From Isoetes taiwanensis (taxonomy: Eukaryota > Streptophyta > Lycopodiopsida > Isoetales > Isoetaceae), in contig JAJEKV010000003.1 in the NCBI GenBank assembly GCA_021234155.1, positions 17,654,386-17,718,385 on the forward strand: a DNA stretch of 64,000 bases, given 5' to 3'. Numbering within the stretch: the stretch's first letter is position 1; each line of letters begins with the position of its first letter. Below, piece after piece: positions 13,097 through 25,125 of this stretch. The position numbers and the translations under genes are program-made. Below the pieces are notes generated by a model. The model was not told the DNA's origin, searched no databases, and saw nothing but the letters and a program-made list of their open reading frames with translations.

Positions 13097-14542
13097 AGAA
13101 TTCACTAGGAAGGCCATCAGGACCAGGGGACTTGCCTCTGCCAAAGGATTTGAGAACCTTGAAAATCTCATCTTCTCCAGGGGGAGTCACAATAGAATCA
13201 TCCATATTATCCATAGAAGATGGAATGATCACATCCAGCAGGTCAAGAAATTTCCTTTCCTTGACTAGGTCAATTTGCTGAGCTGGAGTTTTGGAAAAAA
13301 GGGTGGCATAGTTCTCTTGGAAGAAAGACTTAATAAGCTTGGAGTCATTCAGAGATATTCCAGTGTCAGTCTGAACTTGAGTGATAGCATTTCTAAGAAG
13401 TCTGACTTTAGCCATTTTGAAGAAGAAACTGGAGCTACCATAGTCCATGTCCTTATTAAATTTAATCTTACATTTGATAGAAGAGCTTTTGGCCTCAATT
13501 TCCTCAACACTTTTTAGGTAATTTTCTAGAAGTTCCTCTCCTATATGAAGGTTAAGATTGTGAGGATCTTCTTGAAGGAGAGATCTAATATCCCTCATCT
13601 TGGCAAGCAATTGCTCTTTTTCATTGGTTTTGGCCAAATGTTTGCTTTTAGACCAACCTTTAATCCAACTCTTGACCTTCTTGATTTTGCTATAGAATCT
13701 TTTCATTGACTGCTGATTACCCTCATCAGGGATATTGAGATAGAAATCTTTGAAATCTCTAACAAAGGAGTCATTTTCTAGAAGAGCACGATTAAATTTA
13801 TAAGATACATTACCATCCCAGGAGTTTGAGTCACCGCTTAGTACATAAAAATTGAGGCTGATGATCCGATACAATATTTCCTTCATCACTAGTGACATAG
13901 CAATTATCCCAAAGGGATGAGGTTGGACTACACACATAAAATCATCCGGGGTACAATAAACTCTTTTGTCACCTTTTTGCTTATTAGACCAAGTAAAGGA
14001 AGCGAGAGGAAGGCACATAAACCAAGGAAGTGTCGGAGATAAAAGAGTCCCGCTTAGATCTCTCCACTTTGTAGACATATTGAGATGGTTGCCAAGCTTC
14101 ATATTCCAAGAGGGAGTATTATTAAAGTCCCCCCTATAATCCAGTCCAATATAGGATTAGCATGCATCCAATCTTTAATTTCAGACCAAAGAACCTCTCT
14201 TTCTTTTGGGTTGGTGGAAGCATAAACATTGATAACTCCAAATGTGGAATCTTGTAACTGAAAAATGACAGCTTGCCACATCTTAGAGGGGGAGTTATGG
14301 AAAGAGAGATGTTTCAGATTTTTCCATATCATGATAATACCTCCACTTCTACCAGAGGCCTCAATCCAGGTGGAAGAGGCTCCGGGGTAAATCCAATCTC
14401 CAAGGTTGGAGATTTCAAATTTGGGAAGCTTAACTTCCTGCAGCAGAATTATATCAGAGTTATAATTCCTAAGCTGGGAGATGGCACGTCTTCTTTTGAT
14501 TGGGCCTTTAATACCCCTAACATTCCAGGATATGATCTTCAT
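12978..14542 (-). pseudogene. LINE ORF2: APE endonuclease and start of RT
   Basis: The ATG at 14542 overlaps the ORF1 stop as ATGA. MKIISWNVRGIKG opens an APE-type endonuclease, followed by LLQEVKLPK (catalytic Glu) and SGGIIMIW. A one-base frameshift near 14130 breaks the GGDFNNTPSW segment, and the rest continues in the frame 14102-12978. The domain should end with an SDH-type motif, which I could not see clearly. The block then runs through the linker to the RT start, GRGKSPGPDGLPSEF, where MITE copy 2 is inserted. The endonuclease nicks target DNA for target-primed reverse transcription. Confidence 0.8.
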
Positions 14543-15931
14543 GGACAACTTACAAGATCAGAAGAGAAGAAGCTAGGATAAAGATTAATATCTTTTCTTT
14601 TTCCCTTTCTAGCTTTACTTCTAGTGTTGGCAGCAGGTGTATTATGCAAGTTTATGAGTTCAGACAGGGGAGTATCAAACTTTTTAGCTTTAGCCAGTTT
14701 TCCTTCACGAGCTGAGGCATGTCTAGAAGTATCTTCTTTATGAGGACACTCAGCTAGGTATGTATCTCCCTCCCAGTTTTCCTTATCAATTTCCATATCA
14801 CTAACATCAGAAGCCCCACCAGGAATGAATTCAAACATTTCATTTATGCTAGCAGGAAGATCACAATTAAAATTAGGAGTCTCCAAATGATTATGACAAG
14901 GAGGAGAGAAAACCTGACCTGATAGTTCAGCAGCCACCTCATGAGTAATCATTTTGCTGGAGTCCTCTTTCTTGTAAATTTCTTCATAATTATCCTGATC
15001 ATGTTCAAAACTCACCAGCTCTCTTTCTGGAGTATCTTGCACAATCTCATCCTCCAAAATATGGCATGCTTGCTGTGATTGAGAGCAAAGACCCTCTTGC
15101 AAGGAAGCTAATTGCTCGAAATATTCTTGTCTATGAGGGATGGTGGAGGAAGAAAGGGATCGAGGGCTGGAGAGAGATCAATAAAAGGAGATTGGGAATG
15201 GTTGAGTGGATTAATATAGGAATTGCCCAATAGTACATCCAAATCTATCTCAGAATTAAGGTTAGCCAATACCTGAAATTGATTGGTGTTACCACTTAGA
15301 TTTTTGATGTTGTCCCTTGAGTCTTCAATATTGCATAAGACCATGGTCCTCTCCTTTGATTTAGAACAATCTTTATCACTTGCGAGCGAGGAATTGGAGC
15401 AGGCACCATTTCAACCAAAGTATCCTTCGGGTCAATTACCTCACAAAGGAGCTGATCATTGGTCATAGAGACCTGTTTTAAGACCTTTTCATGACTGTCT
15501 TTCTTGATTAATGAACTACTCTTACCCCTGTTAGAGTTCAAATGGTGTGAACTCTTATTGTTGGTGTTTAGGTTTTTGGCATCTAAAATGATTTTGTTCA
15601 AAGTATCATGTAGACTGTTGACCTTGTGGATGCCATTAGCTGATGGCCCAGCATTGTAGAGCACCTTTACTTGCTGAGAACCCTTTTCAGAAGTTCCTTT
15701 TTGGGCTTGATTTCTAACAGGAGGTGCATCCCCAGTCATATCAATTTGAGACTGGGAGTCTTTCAGATTTTTCTTTCTCTGAATCCTTTTATAACTACCA
15801 TTGACTTTGGTCCACTGAAAGTCTTTGTCCTTGGATAAGATGCTTGAAGGACCAATGTTCTTATTGTTATTCAGAGAGTCAAAAATAGAAACTGGTGCAC
15901 AAGGTAATTGCATTTTGTCTTTGACCCTCAA
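14539..15931 (-). pseudogene. LINE ORF1 C-terminal linker, three frames
   Basis: Open blocks 15931-15296, 15344-15108 and 15102-14539 follow each other in shifted frames. The sequence is hydrophilic, rich in Asn, Ser, Lys and acidic residues, and ends in a basic stretch (RSKARKGKRKD). This is typical of the poorly conserved tail of plant L1 ORF1. The final TGA (14541-14539) overlaps the ORF2 ATG as ATGA. Confidence 0.5.
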
Positions 15932-16120
15932 GCTGTCACATTCTTTGTTTCCTTAGGATTGACTTGTTTGGTGACTTGCTGTTTTGACTTGTCTGATTGA
16001 CTCCCTTATCATCGGTCGATAACTTATATCCATTTACGTGGCGGTGAATTCTCCTTGCAAGAATCATACCGAAGTGCACGGCCCTACAGTTTTGACAATG
16101 AGGAGGCGAGACCAGCCCAT

Positions 16121-17038
16121 CTAAGAGAGGGGAGGCTTTTGACCAAAAACATCAAGGAAAGGAATTTGGAGGGGGACATCTTTGGATATATCAATTTGGA
16201 CAAAGGATTTGGGAGGTCTATATGGCGAAAATTCAGTGCAAATGTAAGATCCAATGGAGCCAAAAAGCAGTTTGAGACAGTCCTCATTCCAGTAGATAGG
16301 ATTCAAACCATGAAGCGTGGTGGAGGCTACACAAAGATTATCCAAATTGGCAACCTCAAATTTGGGATCCCACTTTAGAAAGGTGAGTTGAAAGGACTCC
16401 AGAGTTAAGGGACCTCGATTTAGTAACAGGTTGGCAGATCTTTTGTTACCACATTCGATCATAACATATAGGGATTGTAGCCAATAAACAGCATTGATAA
16501 GAATTTCCTTGTGAAGGTTCAAACAAAAGGCCCAGAGTTTATCAAGTTTAATACCATGCTTATTGATTTTGACAATAACAGCCGAGTCATGAAAAGAAAT
16601 TAGTTTTGCATGAACAGAGGGAAGGTCCAAAGAAATACCTTTAAAAGTAACTGATTTCATGGCTTTGAAAGCAGGATTGAAGGATCGAATTGTTCCGAGA
16701 GCATTTGTGAAGAATTTGTCTGGAAATTTTTGCTGTTCCGGCCGTTTATCACCATAGGGTAGAGGAACTTGACTGACCGGATCCATGCATGGTAATTGGC
16801 CTCTATAATCGGGGTCCTTGGATAAATTATCCCAGCATGGCACTTTGGGAGACAAAGGATCCATGGAAGACTGTTCAATTAAGGAGTTAGCAAAATCACC
16901 AAAGAAAATGACATTTTTTGGGTTTTCTTGAAAGGACCTTAGTTGCTTGAGAAGATCGGAGCGGTCGGAGGGCTCAAGATCGGCAAATGCGTGAAGGATA
17001 GAAAGAAATTTAGGGTAATTTTTGTTTATAAGAGCCAT
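16121..17038 (-). pseudogene. LINE ORF1 N-terminal part, DUF4283-like
   Basis: 305 codons starting MALINKNYPKF. Residues about 125-260 resemble the RRM-like DUF4283 domain of plant L1 ORF1 proteins, including LNRGPLTLESFQLTFLKWDP, which corresponds to the usual 'GPW...L.L..W.P.F' stretch. The domain should bind RNA in the LINE RNP. The frame ends before the linker and continues in other frames (15931-14539), so ORF1 is fragmented. Confidence 0.6.
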
Positions 17039-17206
17039 CTAGAAAGAACCAGGTGGAAACTACAAAAGCAGATTGAACATGTGCGAAATAGCAGGAGGGA
17101 ACAGCAAAGGGCAAAAAGAAACAGGGAGACGAGCAGAATTAAAATTACAGAAGGCGGAAAGCCACACTCAAAGCCAAAACTAAGGGGAGCCACACTAAAG
17201 GATGAA

Positions 17207-17503
17207 TCATTGCTCGGGATACACCTTAACCACAATTTTCGAATCACTCCACCCACAATGCACATGAAAGATCCCAGTAGCAGAGATTTCTTTTTTCCCC
17301 ACGAATTCCTGAAGCCAAGAGTCCACAATTTCTACCTCAAATTCCACTGAGCTTGGTACAAACGAGTATTCGGCAACGAACAGATCTTCTGGGAAATACT
17401 GTTCCGAGACCAAAGAATCCCACAGAGTCACAGGAGAACCTTTCAAGAAACCACAAGTTAATCTTGCATTATGCTTGATAATTGCAAAAATTCTGGTATC
17501 CAT
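17207..17503 (-). CDS. Small LINE 5' ORF (98 codons), unknown
   Basis: Open from ATG (MDTRIFAIIKHNARLTCGF) to a stop 170 bases before ORF1. No domain was recognised. It may be the N-terminal part of ORF1 separated by a frameshift, or a leader ORF. A region of about 200 bases upstream to the target duplication would be the 5' UTR. Confidence 0.35.
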   Translation of the reverse strand: MDTRIFAIIKHNARLTCGFLKGSPVTLWDSLVSEQYFPEDLFVAEYSFVPSSVEFEVEIVDSWLQEFVGKKEISATGIFHVHCGWSDSKIVVKVYPEQ

Positions 17504-17704
17504 CTGTAGGGAAAATTAAGGGGAATCATGAGAGAGGCTAGCCCCTACAAGGCTGGCAATCTTAAACTGGCAATTGCTTCAGATAGAAGTACAGATTAGC
17601 ACAAACATATCAAGAAATTAGTTTGAATCTAATAAGACAAAAGATTCAAGAAAAATGGCGCACAATGCTGACGTGTACATCTCTCTCCGCTCCTGTTTGC
17701 TATC

Positions 17705-17717
17705 AAAACTATCTTTT
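17705..17717. repeat. LINE target-site duplication, 5' side
   Basis: AAAACTATCTTTT immediately outside the 5' end of the LINE. The match implies a full-length insertion rather than a 5'-truncated one. Confidence 0.8.
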
Positions 17718-19080
17718 AATCTGTCATTCCCTTATTTTTAATCCAGTTGAATTGATTGTTACCTCTTCTCACATTGCAGGAACGAGAACCCCTGAAATTA
17801 CACAGTTGTGTTCCTGTACACAATGTAAAAACTCAATTCGTAATATCTCTTACTCTTACTTGCGAAGTTCATTACACTATAGTGTTTTCGTTGACGTATG
17901 TTGGTTGATTTACTTAAAACTTCCCTCTTTGTTAATGCAGCTCCCAATTTAAGAATTTGGTACGTTTTCATATATTTGTTATGAAAGGATCGACGAGCTC
18001 ATTAATATTCTTAACTCGGAAAGGCATAGGAGACTAACCAATGTGCATGGCAAAGTGGATGGATTCAAGTTCATTAGCATGTTGTGATCTCTGTCTTATT
18101 TTGATGCATTCCAATTTATTCCACAACAAACATCATTGTAAACATCAGTACGTCTGAATTGCCATGTCGAATGTGAATATCCAAATCTTCGATTTGAAAG
18201 TATGTTCATCAGGTTTGAACACAATTAAGAAGCTGCAAACAATAATAATATACTTACAGGGACATCATGATTACTAACATCATCAACAATTACTTCATAA
18301 AACATGTAAGGATATGGTTATTCAATTTTATCTTCAAAATAAGGTAAAGGACAAGTATAATTCGGGTAGTGTCATCACTAGAGCTTCTACGTTTTTCAAA
18401 ATTTATTTATCTCCATTGTTTGCATGCTAGAGAAAAAGGGTTTCTTTACTATTTTCGATGTTGGGGTGTCATAAGTAGATGATATTATGATTTATGATTA
18501 ATCTTTGTGCTTTGTCCAATATAACGCAATCAAGTAAGTTCCAAATACCACATACACCACATGCAATATCAATTCATCTCATCAATGCTTGAGACTACCG
18601 CATGCATAACAATTGTCCATACATCAAGATCACTTATCCACATCATCTTTTCAACAGTAAATGAACAAACCTATCCACAACTTGAATAGACAAACTTTTC
18701 ACCCTTCTACACATTTAGTGCAAACTTTGATAAAACAAAACCCACATGATTACCTAACTAACAACTTCGATAAAGTAAAGTCCACATAATTATCTAAAAA
18801 AAACAAAAAACCAAAAACTAGCAACTTCATCTCCAATACAATGTTGTGCATCCTTTATTATTATATAAACCCTCATGTCTATCCACTTCACATACATCCA
18901 TCAAAACTTTAACTCCAACTTCACAAATACAAACTTTTGCGACTTATTACAGATCAATCCAATACCAATTAGGTTGAAGCTTTCAAATGCCAGGCTCACC
19001 AATAACATCCTTACGGCATTGTCCTAAAGCCTACAAATGCAAAACAACATAGTTACTTTTACAATTCACATTTAGTAAAG
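17718..19080. other. A+T-rich non-coding stretch
   Basis: No gene seen. It continues the sequence interrupted by the LINE and leads to the Helitron-type terminus. The last 500 bases contain runs of short C/A-rich words (CCACAT, ACTTCA) typical of the subterminal part of such elements. Confidence 0.4.
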
Positions 19081-19104
19081 CCCGGCAACGCCGGGCACCA
19101 TAAC
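19081..19104 (+). mobile_element. Helitron-type 3' terminus
   Basis: A 6-bp G+C hairpin CCCGGC/GCCGGG with an AACG loop lies 8 bases before CTAG|T. Hairpin plus CTRR is the defining 3' end of Helitrons. It stands out from very A+T-rich surroundings. Confidence 0.6.
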
Positions 19105-19559
19105 TAGTTATTATTAACATAGTTCCAAAATTTCCTACTCAAGGTTCCACATCGTTTCCTTACAACACATCGTGACAAAATTATGTGTTGCAAGTCTTCG
19201 CAGTGTGACCTTCCTCCCGTAGACTCTCCTATTGGCCTGCAGGTCCACACTACGCTAGCATACATTTAATTATTATAGATATTGGTTGTTAGGGAACCAC
19301 CCATTAATTACAACTACATGAATGCAAGGCATATCTCCCGGCATAGGAAGATTATGTTTCTTCCATCGTGGCCGTGGAGACAGCGCCCTATCATGCCTAG
19401 GATGCCAACTCATGCCTACAGCTTTAGTTGCCTTTGGCGTGGAGGATAGTGTCCTTCCCGTATTTGGGCGTGAAGGATAGGGTCCTCCCCGTAGTAGGCA
19501 TTGACCAAAGGTGCTTTCCTATCAATGCATACCTGAATGACCTCTTATCTCTCAAGGTC

Positions 19560-19586
19560 GTCTACTTCCGTGGGACGGAAGTAGAC
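19560..19586. repeat. Perfect 12-bp hairpin
   Basis: GTCTACTTCCGT and ACGGAAGTAGAC are separated by GGG. This perfect inverted repeat with a 3-nt loop lies in otherwise unremarkable sequence. Its function is unknown. Confidence 0.8.
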
Positions 19587-19989
19587 TTTTTAATCTACCT
19601 TCCACTCCCTATCAGGTCGGTGTCGACTATTTCGGTGACGAGCCGACCTTTGCATTGCTCCATGAGTTGTGGGTACTGCTTCTCAAGATCTATTTGTAGT
19701 GCCCACGTAGCGTCTTCCACTTGTAAGTGTCTCTTTCACTAGGTATTGGAGAATTGAGATCTTCTTGTCTTCTTATAGGATCTGACAAGAAGAACCTCTG
19801 GAACAATCTCAAGGTGATCATCCATCATTTCCAGTAACTTTGGTGTCTCCAATACTTCCTCTGGATTAGGAATGTGTTTCTTTAGGAGACTTACTTGGAA
19901 AAACACTATGGATCTTCAAGTGTGCTGGCAGGTCCAACTTATAGGATTGGTTACCTATTCTTTTGGTTATCCTGGATGGTCCAGCCCAC

Positions 19990-20095
19990 CTTGGAGCAAG
20001 CTTCAGCCGATGCTTCAGTCGATGCAGAGCTTCAGCCGATGTTGTAATCGCCGATGCAGAGCTTCATCTATGCAATTGTCGATGCAGAGCTTGTC
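19990..20095 (+). repeat. Short tandem cluster of GATGCAGAGCTT
   Basis: GATGCAGAGCTT occurs three times (about 20020, 20054 and 20081), with degenerate copies of CTTCAGCCGATG between them. A local slippage array. No coding frame is preserved. Confidence 0.6.
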
Positions 20096-23000
20096 GCTAT
20101 GCTCTTCTGCCGGCCTCTTGCTGCTAGAGGATATCTTCGTACTTCCTCCACCAACTGTTGCATGTCGGCTAGCATCCATTACATCTTAAATAAACATTAC
20201 AGTCTTGGACCCCTGCATGATCCTACTGGACTTCCCTTAATGCATGCAATTATATTAATTACCTTACGGTAATATTTTTATATTAGCATTATATAGTAGT
20301 ATTGGATATATTGCTTCCAATAGTATTATATTTAACTAACTGTTATATGATAACTTTACGACCTTTAAGATATGTCATCATACAATTATCGATGCAATAC
20401 TTATTTTGAAAAGTATTTTAATTATTTATCATATGGCTAAGGTTTATATCATCGGATCCAAGTGTTGAGCGTGTGACTCTCGCTCTCTACTTTGTTGGTG
20501 ATGTATCAACCTTACATGTATATACTTTATATTTGCTATACTTATGGAAAGATAGACAATTTCTTATTATATTTGTCAGGATCCTACGAAAGTTACTTAA
20601 ATGCCTTTGGAAGGAATTACATCCTTGCGAAGGTTTAACTAAGACTTTATGTAATTATTATCTTACTTTATCTCGATATTAAGATATCTACACAAGACAA
20701 AACTATCTATGCAGTTATTATGAACATATCATTTATCAACAAGACATTAAAGCTTATGATACATGCCCTCACGGAGTGCTATCAATGCCCTGCATAATAG
20801 TATACTTAGATTATATAATTTATGTAGTTATACGGGGTTCACAACCCTGAATAATTTAATTAAGAGCTAGGCTACTAGTTCATTCCTAGATGCGAATGCA
20901 AACAAAGAAATTTATGCAAAGCCTCTCCCCACCTTAGTTGTCGCACCCGCTAAGGCTAGAATACATCTCCCCATTGAGCCGATGTCGATAATTTGGAGAC
21001 GACTTGTGCATTGCTTCCATTGATTCGCTCTTGCATGCTGAAGGACACATAGACATTAAGCATCTAGCCATCTTACGCTCTATCTGCTTTGGCTACCTGC
21101 GGAACGGACTCTATTCTAAGGGTCTACTAATTTGATGACAATTCAACCCCTAAGATGTAGGTAGGTTCAGTCGTAAGATTAAGCCCCCATTCTCTTCATA
21201 AGAAAATGGTCCTACACCTCAATGTATCCTATCCCCTTAATTGATGTTGTCATAACATCTTAGCTATTCTATTTACCTTAAGAGGTTATATGGTTCTTAT
21301 CTAACACATTAATTTACTAGCCTTAGCTTAGATATTTAATCATCTATGATGGATGCAGCCATCATGTTTAACATATCTATCCCTAAGCGACGAGTTATTG
21401 AATTATTTAGAACAATTCTAAATTGCAAGGTTTTACAATTCCTTTTACACTCTTATGATTACAAATACTATTAAAGCTATTAGGCTCCCTTGGTGTGTCC
21501 CCTCGAGGTGCACACGTACTCCATGGCGTTATTGTCGATGTTCCTCCTAGTGCGCTGGTGTTGAAGATCTATATCCTCTTATTTGTACGTCAGCTCGTGC
21601 TCGATTGGTAGACTCTTTGATATGTTTGAGCTCTCTAATATCTGTCAGGTGCGGCACAACTTGCTTCTGCTTCACATGCTAACTAAGGATGTGACAGTCG
21701 TTGATGCTTCGGCGTTTCGGCTTGTTCTTGGGCAATAATTGCTTCCCCTTCACAATGTCTGAAGATCTTTGGAGGCGCCTCTTGAAGTTGTGCACAATTC
21801 CTTTGGCTAGACTCGTAATTAAGGAGTTGCTCTCTTCATCAGTTGCCTTTCGAATTGTCGATCCTTGAGTTCGCAAAGTTGCATGCGAGTTGTCGTAGCT
21901 TGGTGAGGTTTCTAGCTGATTCTTCGATTATTTGGCTCAGTTCTCCATCGAGCTTCTCCATCGAGCTTCTCATCTTACCTGTTTGATCTCCTCGATTTGA
22001 TGGCTTAGACGTTATCACGATCTACGTTGCTATGCTGCCTTCTATTCTTGTGGTATCTTCTAGTTGCACTTGATCACGCTCCACAGTTTTGAACCTCATG
22101 TTGCATCTAAGGAGCTCGTGGAAGTACTAGCATGCCTTCATCTTCTTGTTTATGGCCATTGTCCCTCAATACATGTGCATCTTCCTGGCGAGTAAAGCCT
22201 CATGACTCTTCTCCGTGATTGGTTTGCTGTCGGGGATGATGTACTCTTATATCTGCGTAGCTTGACCCTTGAGTTGAAGTACTTTCTGCCCTAGACCTGC
22301 TCGTGTCCTTGAATAGCCCGGCTAATGTCTTGAACTCTCTTTTTTCTGGAGGTGCTTTGGTTGTTGTCCTTGTCGTTAAGGTGTCGAATGCTTCTATCTT
22401 GGGCGTTGAGGTCCCTCGTGTCGGAGATAAGTTGGGCTTATTGTCTTCTAATTGTTAGTAGGAGTACTTGACGAAGCCATCACCTAGTTGTTGAATGAGC
22501 ATAGGCATAACCCATTGTTGTAGCCCCTTTCTTAAGTGTATCTCCATCTGATACGCATATTACAAACATCACCATACAAGGCAGAATTATGGTCATCGAG
22601 AGGTTGCCTCCTTAGTTGGCTCGTTGATGTCGAGTTGTCCCAAGGATCCTCAATGTCTATTGGCTTGATGTCGTGGTCGTAGTTTCTGAAGATGTGTGTT
22701 CATTCCTCCTTCTGTTGTTGAGGACACTCGTGTCGTTAGTGTTGCTGCTGCTACAAGAGGTAGAGTTGCATCCCGAAGATGTCGTCGTGCAAAACCTAGA
22801 AGGTGTGGCGCTAGAGATCTTGACATGACTGGCGTTATCTCTCATCTTGACATTGTGCTGGACGAGCGATCTTCTACTTGAGGCCGCTTCTCGAAGTGTC
22901 TGAAATCGAAGCTTGATTTGGGCTCTGGTCGTCTCTCTCTAATTGTTCTTCCATTCGAACACTTGCTCTTGGCTATACCTAGTGATGGAGTTCCTTTATG

Positions 23001-23581
23001 CAAACACTAAACCCTAAAACATGATCCTAAACTCATGTTTTGTACTATGTGTGAGCACCTGATACTTATGATAGACATATATATACAAGAAAATTAATAC
23101 GTCCTACGATGCATGTTCTAATTTTAGCATGTTCTTACGGTGCAAGGCCCTGTCGTGCTCTAGGTAACCAAAGATTCTATTGAGATTCTCTTGTGATTCC
23201 TCTATATTCTTCAACATTCTATGTACTATATTTAGCATTCATGAAGATTCCCCTAGATTCTCTTAGAATTTTCTATTTTGATTGAGGTGCTTACCCATGA
23301 GCATTTAGAACCTTCCAAAATAATTTATTTTGGATCTGTGCAACATTTCTAAAACACTTTCTATTTTTAGACTGAGGCGCTTGTCCTGAGCATCTAGAAC
23401 ATTTTTTTTTTCAAGATTTATATTGTACACCTTTATTATGAAACATTTTAGAACATTCTATTGTGGCTCTTTGCAAAATCTTAAGAAAAACTCTAAGATT
23501 TCATCAAGATTTTCTAAGATTCCCTTAGATATTATGAAGATCCCCCCTTATATTCCCTTTAGTTCTCCTGGATTCCCTTAA

Positions 23582-23634
23582 TTCTAGAAATTTCTAGAAC
23601 ATTCTAGAACTTTCTGGAACATTCTGAAACTTTC
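23582..23634. promoter_or_regulatory. Heat-shock-element-like TTC/GAA array 1
   Basis: Nine consecutive units alternate TTC and GAA at exact 5-bp spacing (23582-23624), then one mismatched unit (AAA) and a final TTC at 23632-23634. Eukaryotic heat-shock factor binds inverted nGAAn pentamers, so this is a textbook extended HSE in form. Binding is inferred from sequence only. Confidence 0.55.
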
Positions 23635-23800
23635 AAAACATCCTAGAACTTTCTGGAAGTATTTCCCTATTCCCTTACATTTCCGAAGGATTCCCCTACA
23701 TTCTAGAACTTATTAGAACTATCTAGAATGTTATATTCTATTTTATCTTAATTAGAAACATTACCCTTAAGTATATTTGAAACATAATAGAACTGATGCT

Positions 23801-23855
23801 TGGTCTAGTGGTTAGAGTGGGGGGTTTGAGGGGTTGAGGTCCAGGGTTCGAATCC
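23801..23855 (+). other. tRNA-like A/B boxes in repeat unit 1
   Basis: TGGTCTAGTGG (23801-23811) and GGTTCGAATCC (23845-23855) fit pol III A and B boxes with a spacing of about 44 bp. The B box is perfect. The flanking arms do not fold into a complete tRNA, so this is a tRNA-derived head (SINE-like). Confidence 0.45.
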
Positions 23856-25125
23856 CCCCAATAAGATAAAAAATTTTAAAAGCCTTTCCTTAAGGGACGA
23901 GCATTCAACATGAGCCTTAGGATCTTAGACTTGATCAACGATCAAGATCTCACCATATAAAAGCAATATGAGCCATAGGATCTATTACATATAATTCCCA
24001 AAGCCATCTGGACCGTAGGATATGTGCCAAGCCACCTGAGCCATAGGATCTCGGATCGACGATCAGGATCAAGAGCAATCTGGGCCGCTAGATCGATTAC
24101 ATATAACTCCCAAGCCATGTGCACCGTAGGATGTGTCCCAAACCAACGTGAGCCGTAGGATCTCGGACCGACGATCAGGATCGAATCAACCTGGACCGTA
24201 GGATCGCTTACATATAGTCTATACACAAACTCCCAAGCCATCTGGGCCGCATGATACGTCCCAAAGCCACGTGACCCGTAGGATCTCGGATCAACGGTCG
24301 GGTTCAAGAGGACAAACATAAGAATATATATGTAAGTGGACAAACATATATGCACCGTACCAAACCTCCCAAAGCCATGTGAGCCGTAGGATCTCGGATC
24401 AACGGTCGGATTGAGTGTTACAAACATAAGAACATAAACATACAAGAAATTTAATGCATCCTACGGTGCATGTTCGAGTTTTAGCATGTTCCTACGTGCA
24501 AGTTCTTGTAAAAGAATCTCTTGAGAATACTCTAAATTCATAGATTGTCTAAGATTCTACCAAGGTTCTCTTAGAGGATTCATGAGCATTTCTCTAAATT
24601 TTATAAGATTCCCTCTAGATTCCATTAAATTTCCCTAGATTCTCCAAGATTCTATGAACATCCCCTTAGATTCTCTTAGATTCATTTAGATTTTATCATT
24701 TTGCCCTTAGATTCAAAGAGATTCTATAAAGATTCCCTTAGATACTCTAAGATTTCATCAACATTTTCTTAGATTCCCTTAGATTTTATGAAGATTCCTT
24801 TAGATCCCCCAGATTTTAAGAGATTAGGTTTGTAAATATTTTCCTAGATTCTCTTACATTTTATAAGATTTTCTTATAAAATCTCTTCTTATATTCTATT
24901 AGATTCTTCTGGATTCCTTTACATTCTAGAACTTTTTAGAACATTCTAAGACTTTCTGGAACATTCTAAGACTTTCAATATATTCTAGAACTTTCTGGAA
25001 GTATTTCCCTAGATTTCCTTACATTCCCGTAGATTCCCCTATATTCTAGAACATTTTAAAACTTATTCGAACAATTTGGAACTTTCTGGAAGAATTTTCT
25101 TAGATCCTCCCTAGATTCTCTTATG

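Larger units (their letters stand above)
9277..17704 (-). mobile_element. L1-type LINE, full length but inactive
   Basis: The element lies on the minus strand with its poly(A) tail visible as a T run at 9272-9293. A 13-bp target duplication AAAACTATCTTTT flanks it (9264-9276 and 17705-17717). It encodes an ORF1 region with a DUF4283-like domain, and an ORF2 with APE endonuclease, RT and a zinc-binding zf-RVT tail, the standard plant L1 order. Two MITEs (323 and 322 bp) interrupt the RT. At least three frameshifts elsewhere disable it. The length without MITEs is about 7.8 kb. Confidence 0.9.
6679..19104 (+). mobile_element. Candidate Helitron interrupted by the LINE
   Basis: The 3' end is convincing in form: a perfect CCCGGC-AACG-GCCGGG hairpin (19081-19096) followed by ACCATAA and CTAG, with a T flank, as in plant Helitrons. 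A possible 5' end is TCTATTATTATTCATAAAA at 6679, preceded by A, consistent with insertion at an AT dinucleotide. No Rep/helicase gene was found, so it would be non-autonomous, carrying short gene-like fragments (7.3-9.1 kb) and later hit by the LINE. The 5' boundary is a guess. Confidence 0.3.
19105..23085. other. Long non-coding stretch with small repeats
   Basis: No supportable coding sequence. It may be a decayed retroelement. A C-rich CTCTCCCCACCTTAG at about 20930 resembles an inverted polypurine tract, but no LTR boundary was found. Local features are a perfect hairpin at 19560-19586 and a GATGCAGAGCTT repeat cluster at 19990-20095. Confidence 0.35.

Noticed and set aside
20921-20945. 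Polypurine-tract-like CTCTCCCCACCTTAG suggesting another minus-strand LTR
   Set aside because: No TG terminus next to it, no second LTR copy and no primer-binding site nearby.
18000-23000. CRISPR-like or regularly spaced repeats
   Set aside because: No array of identical repeats with uniform unique spacers. The repeats present are plant satellite-like or slippage products.
23801-23860. Functional tRNA gene
   Set aside because: A and B boxes are present, but no acceptor-stem pairing or plausible anticodon arm could be formed.
23942-24445. Minus-strand ORF with repeated PRSYGS-type motif
   Set aside because: It is a translation of the 115-bp sub-repeats and is also open in the parallel unit. 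There is no independent evidence of a protein.
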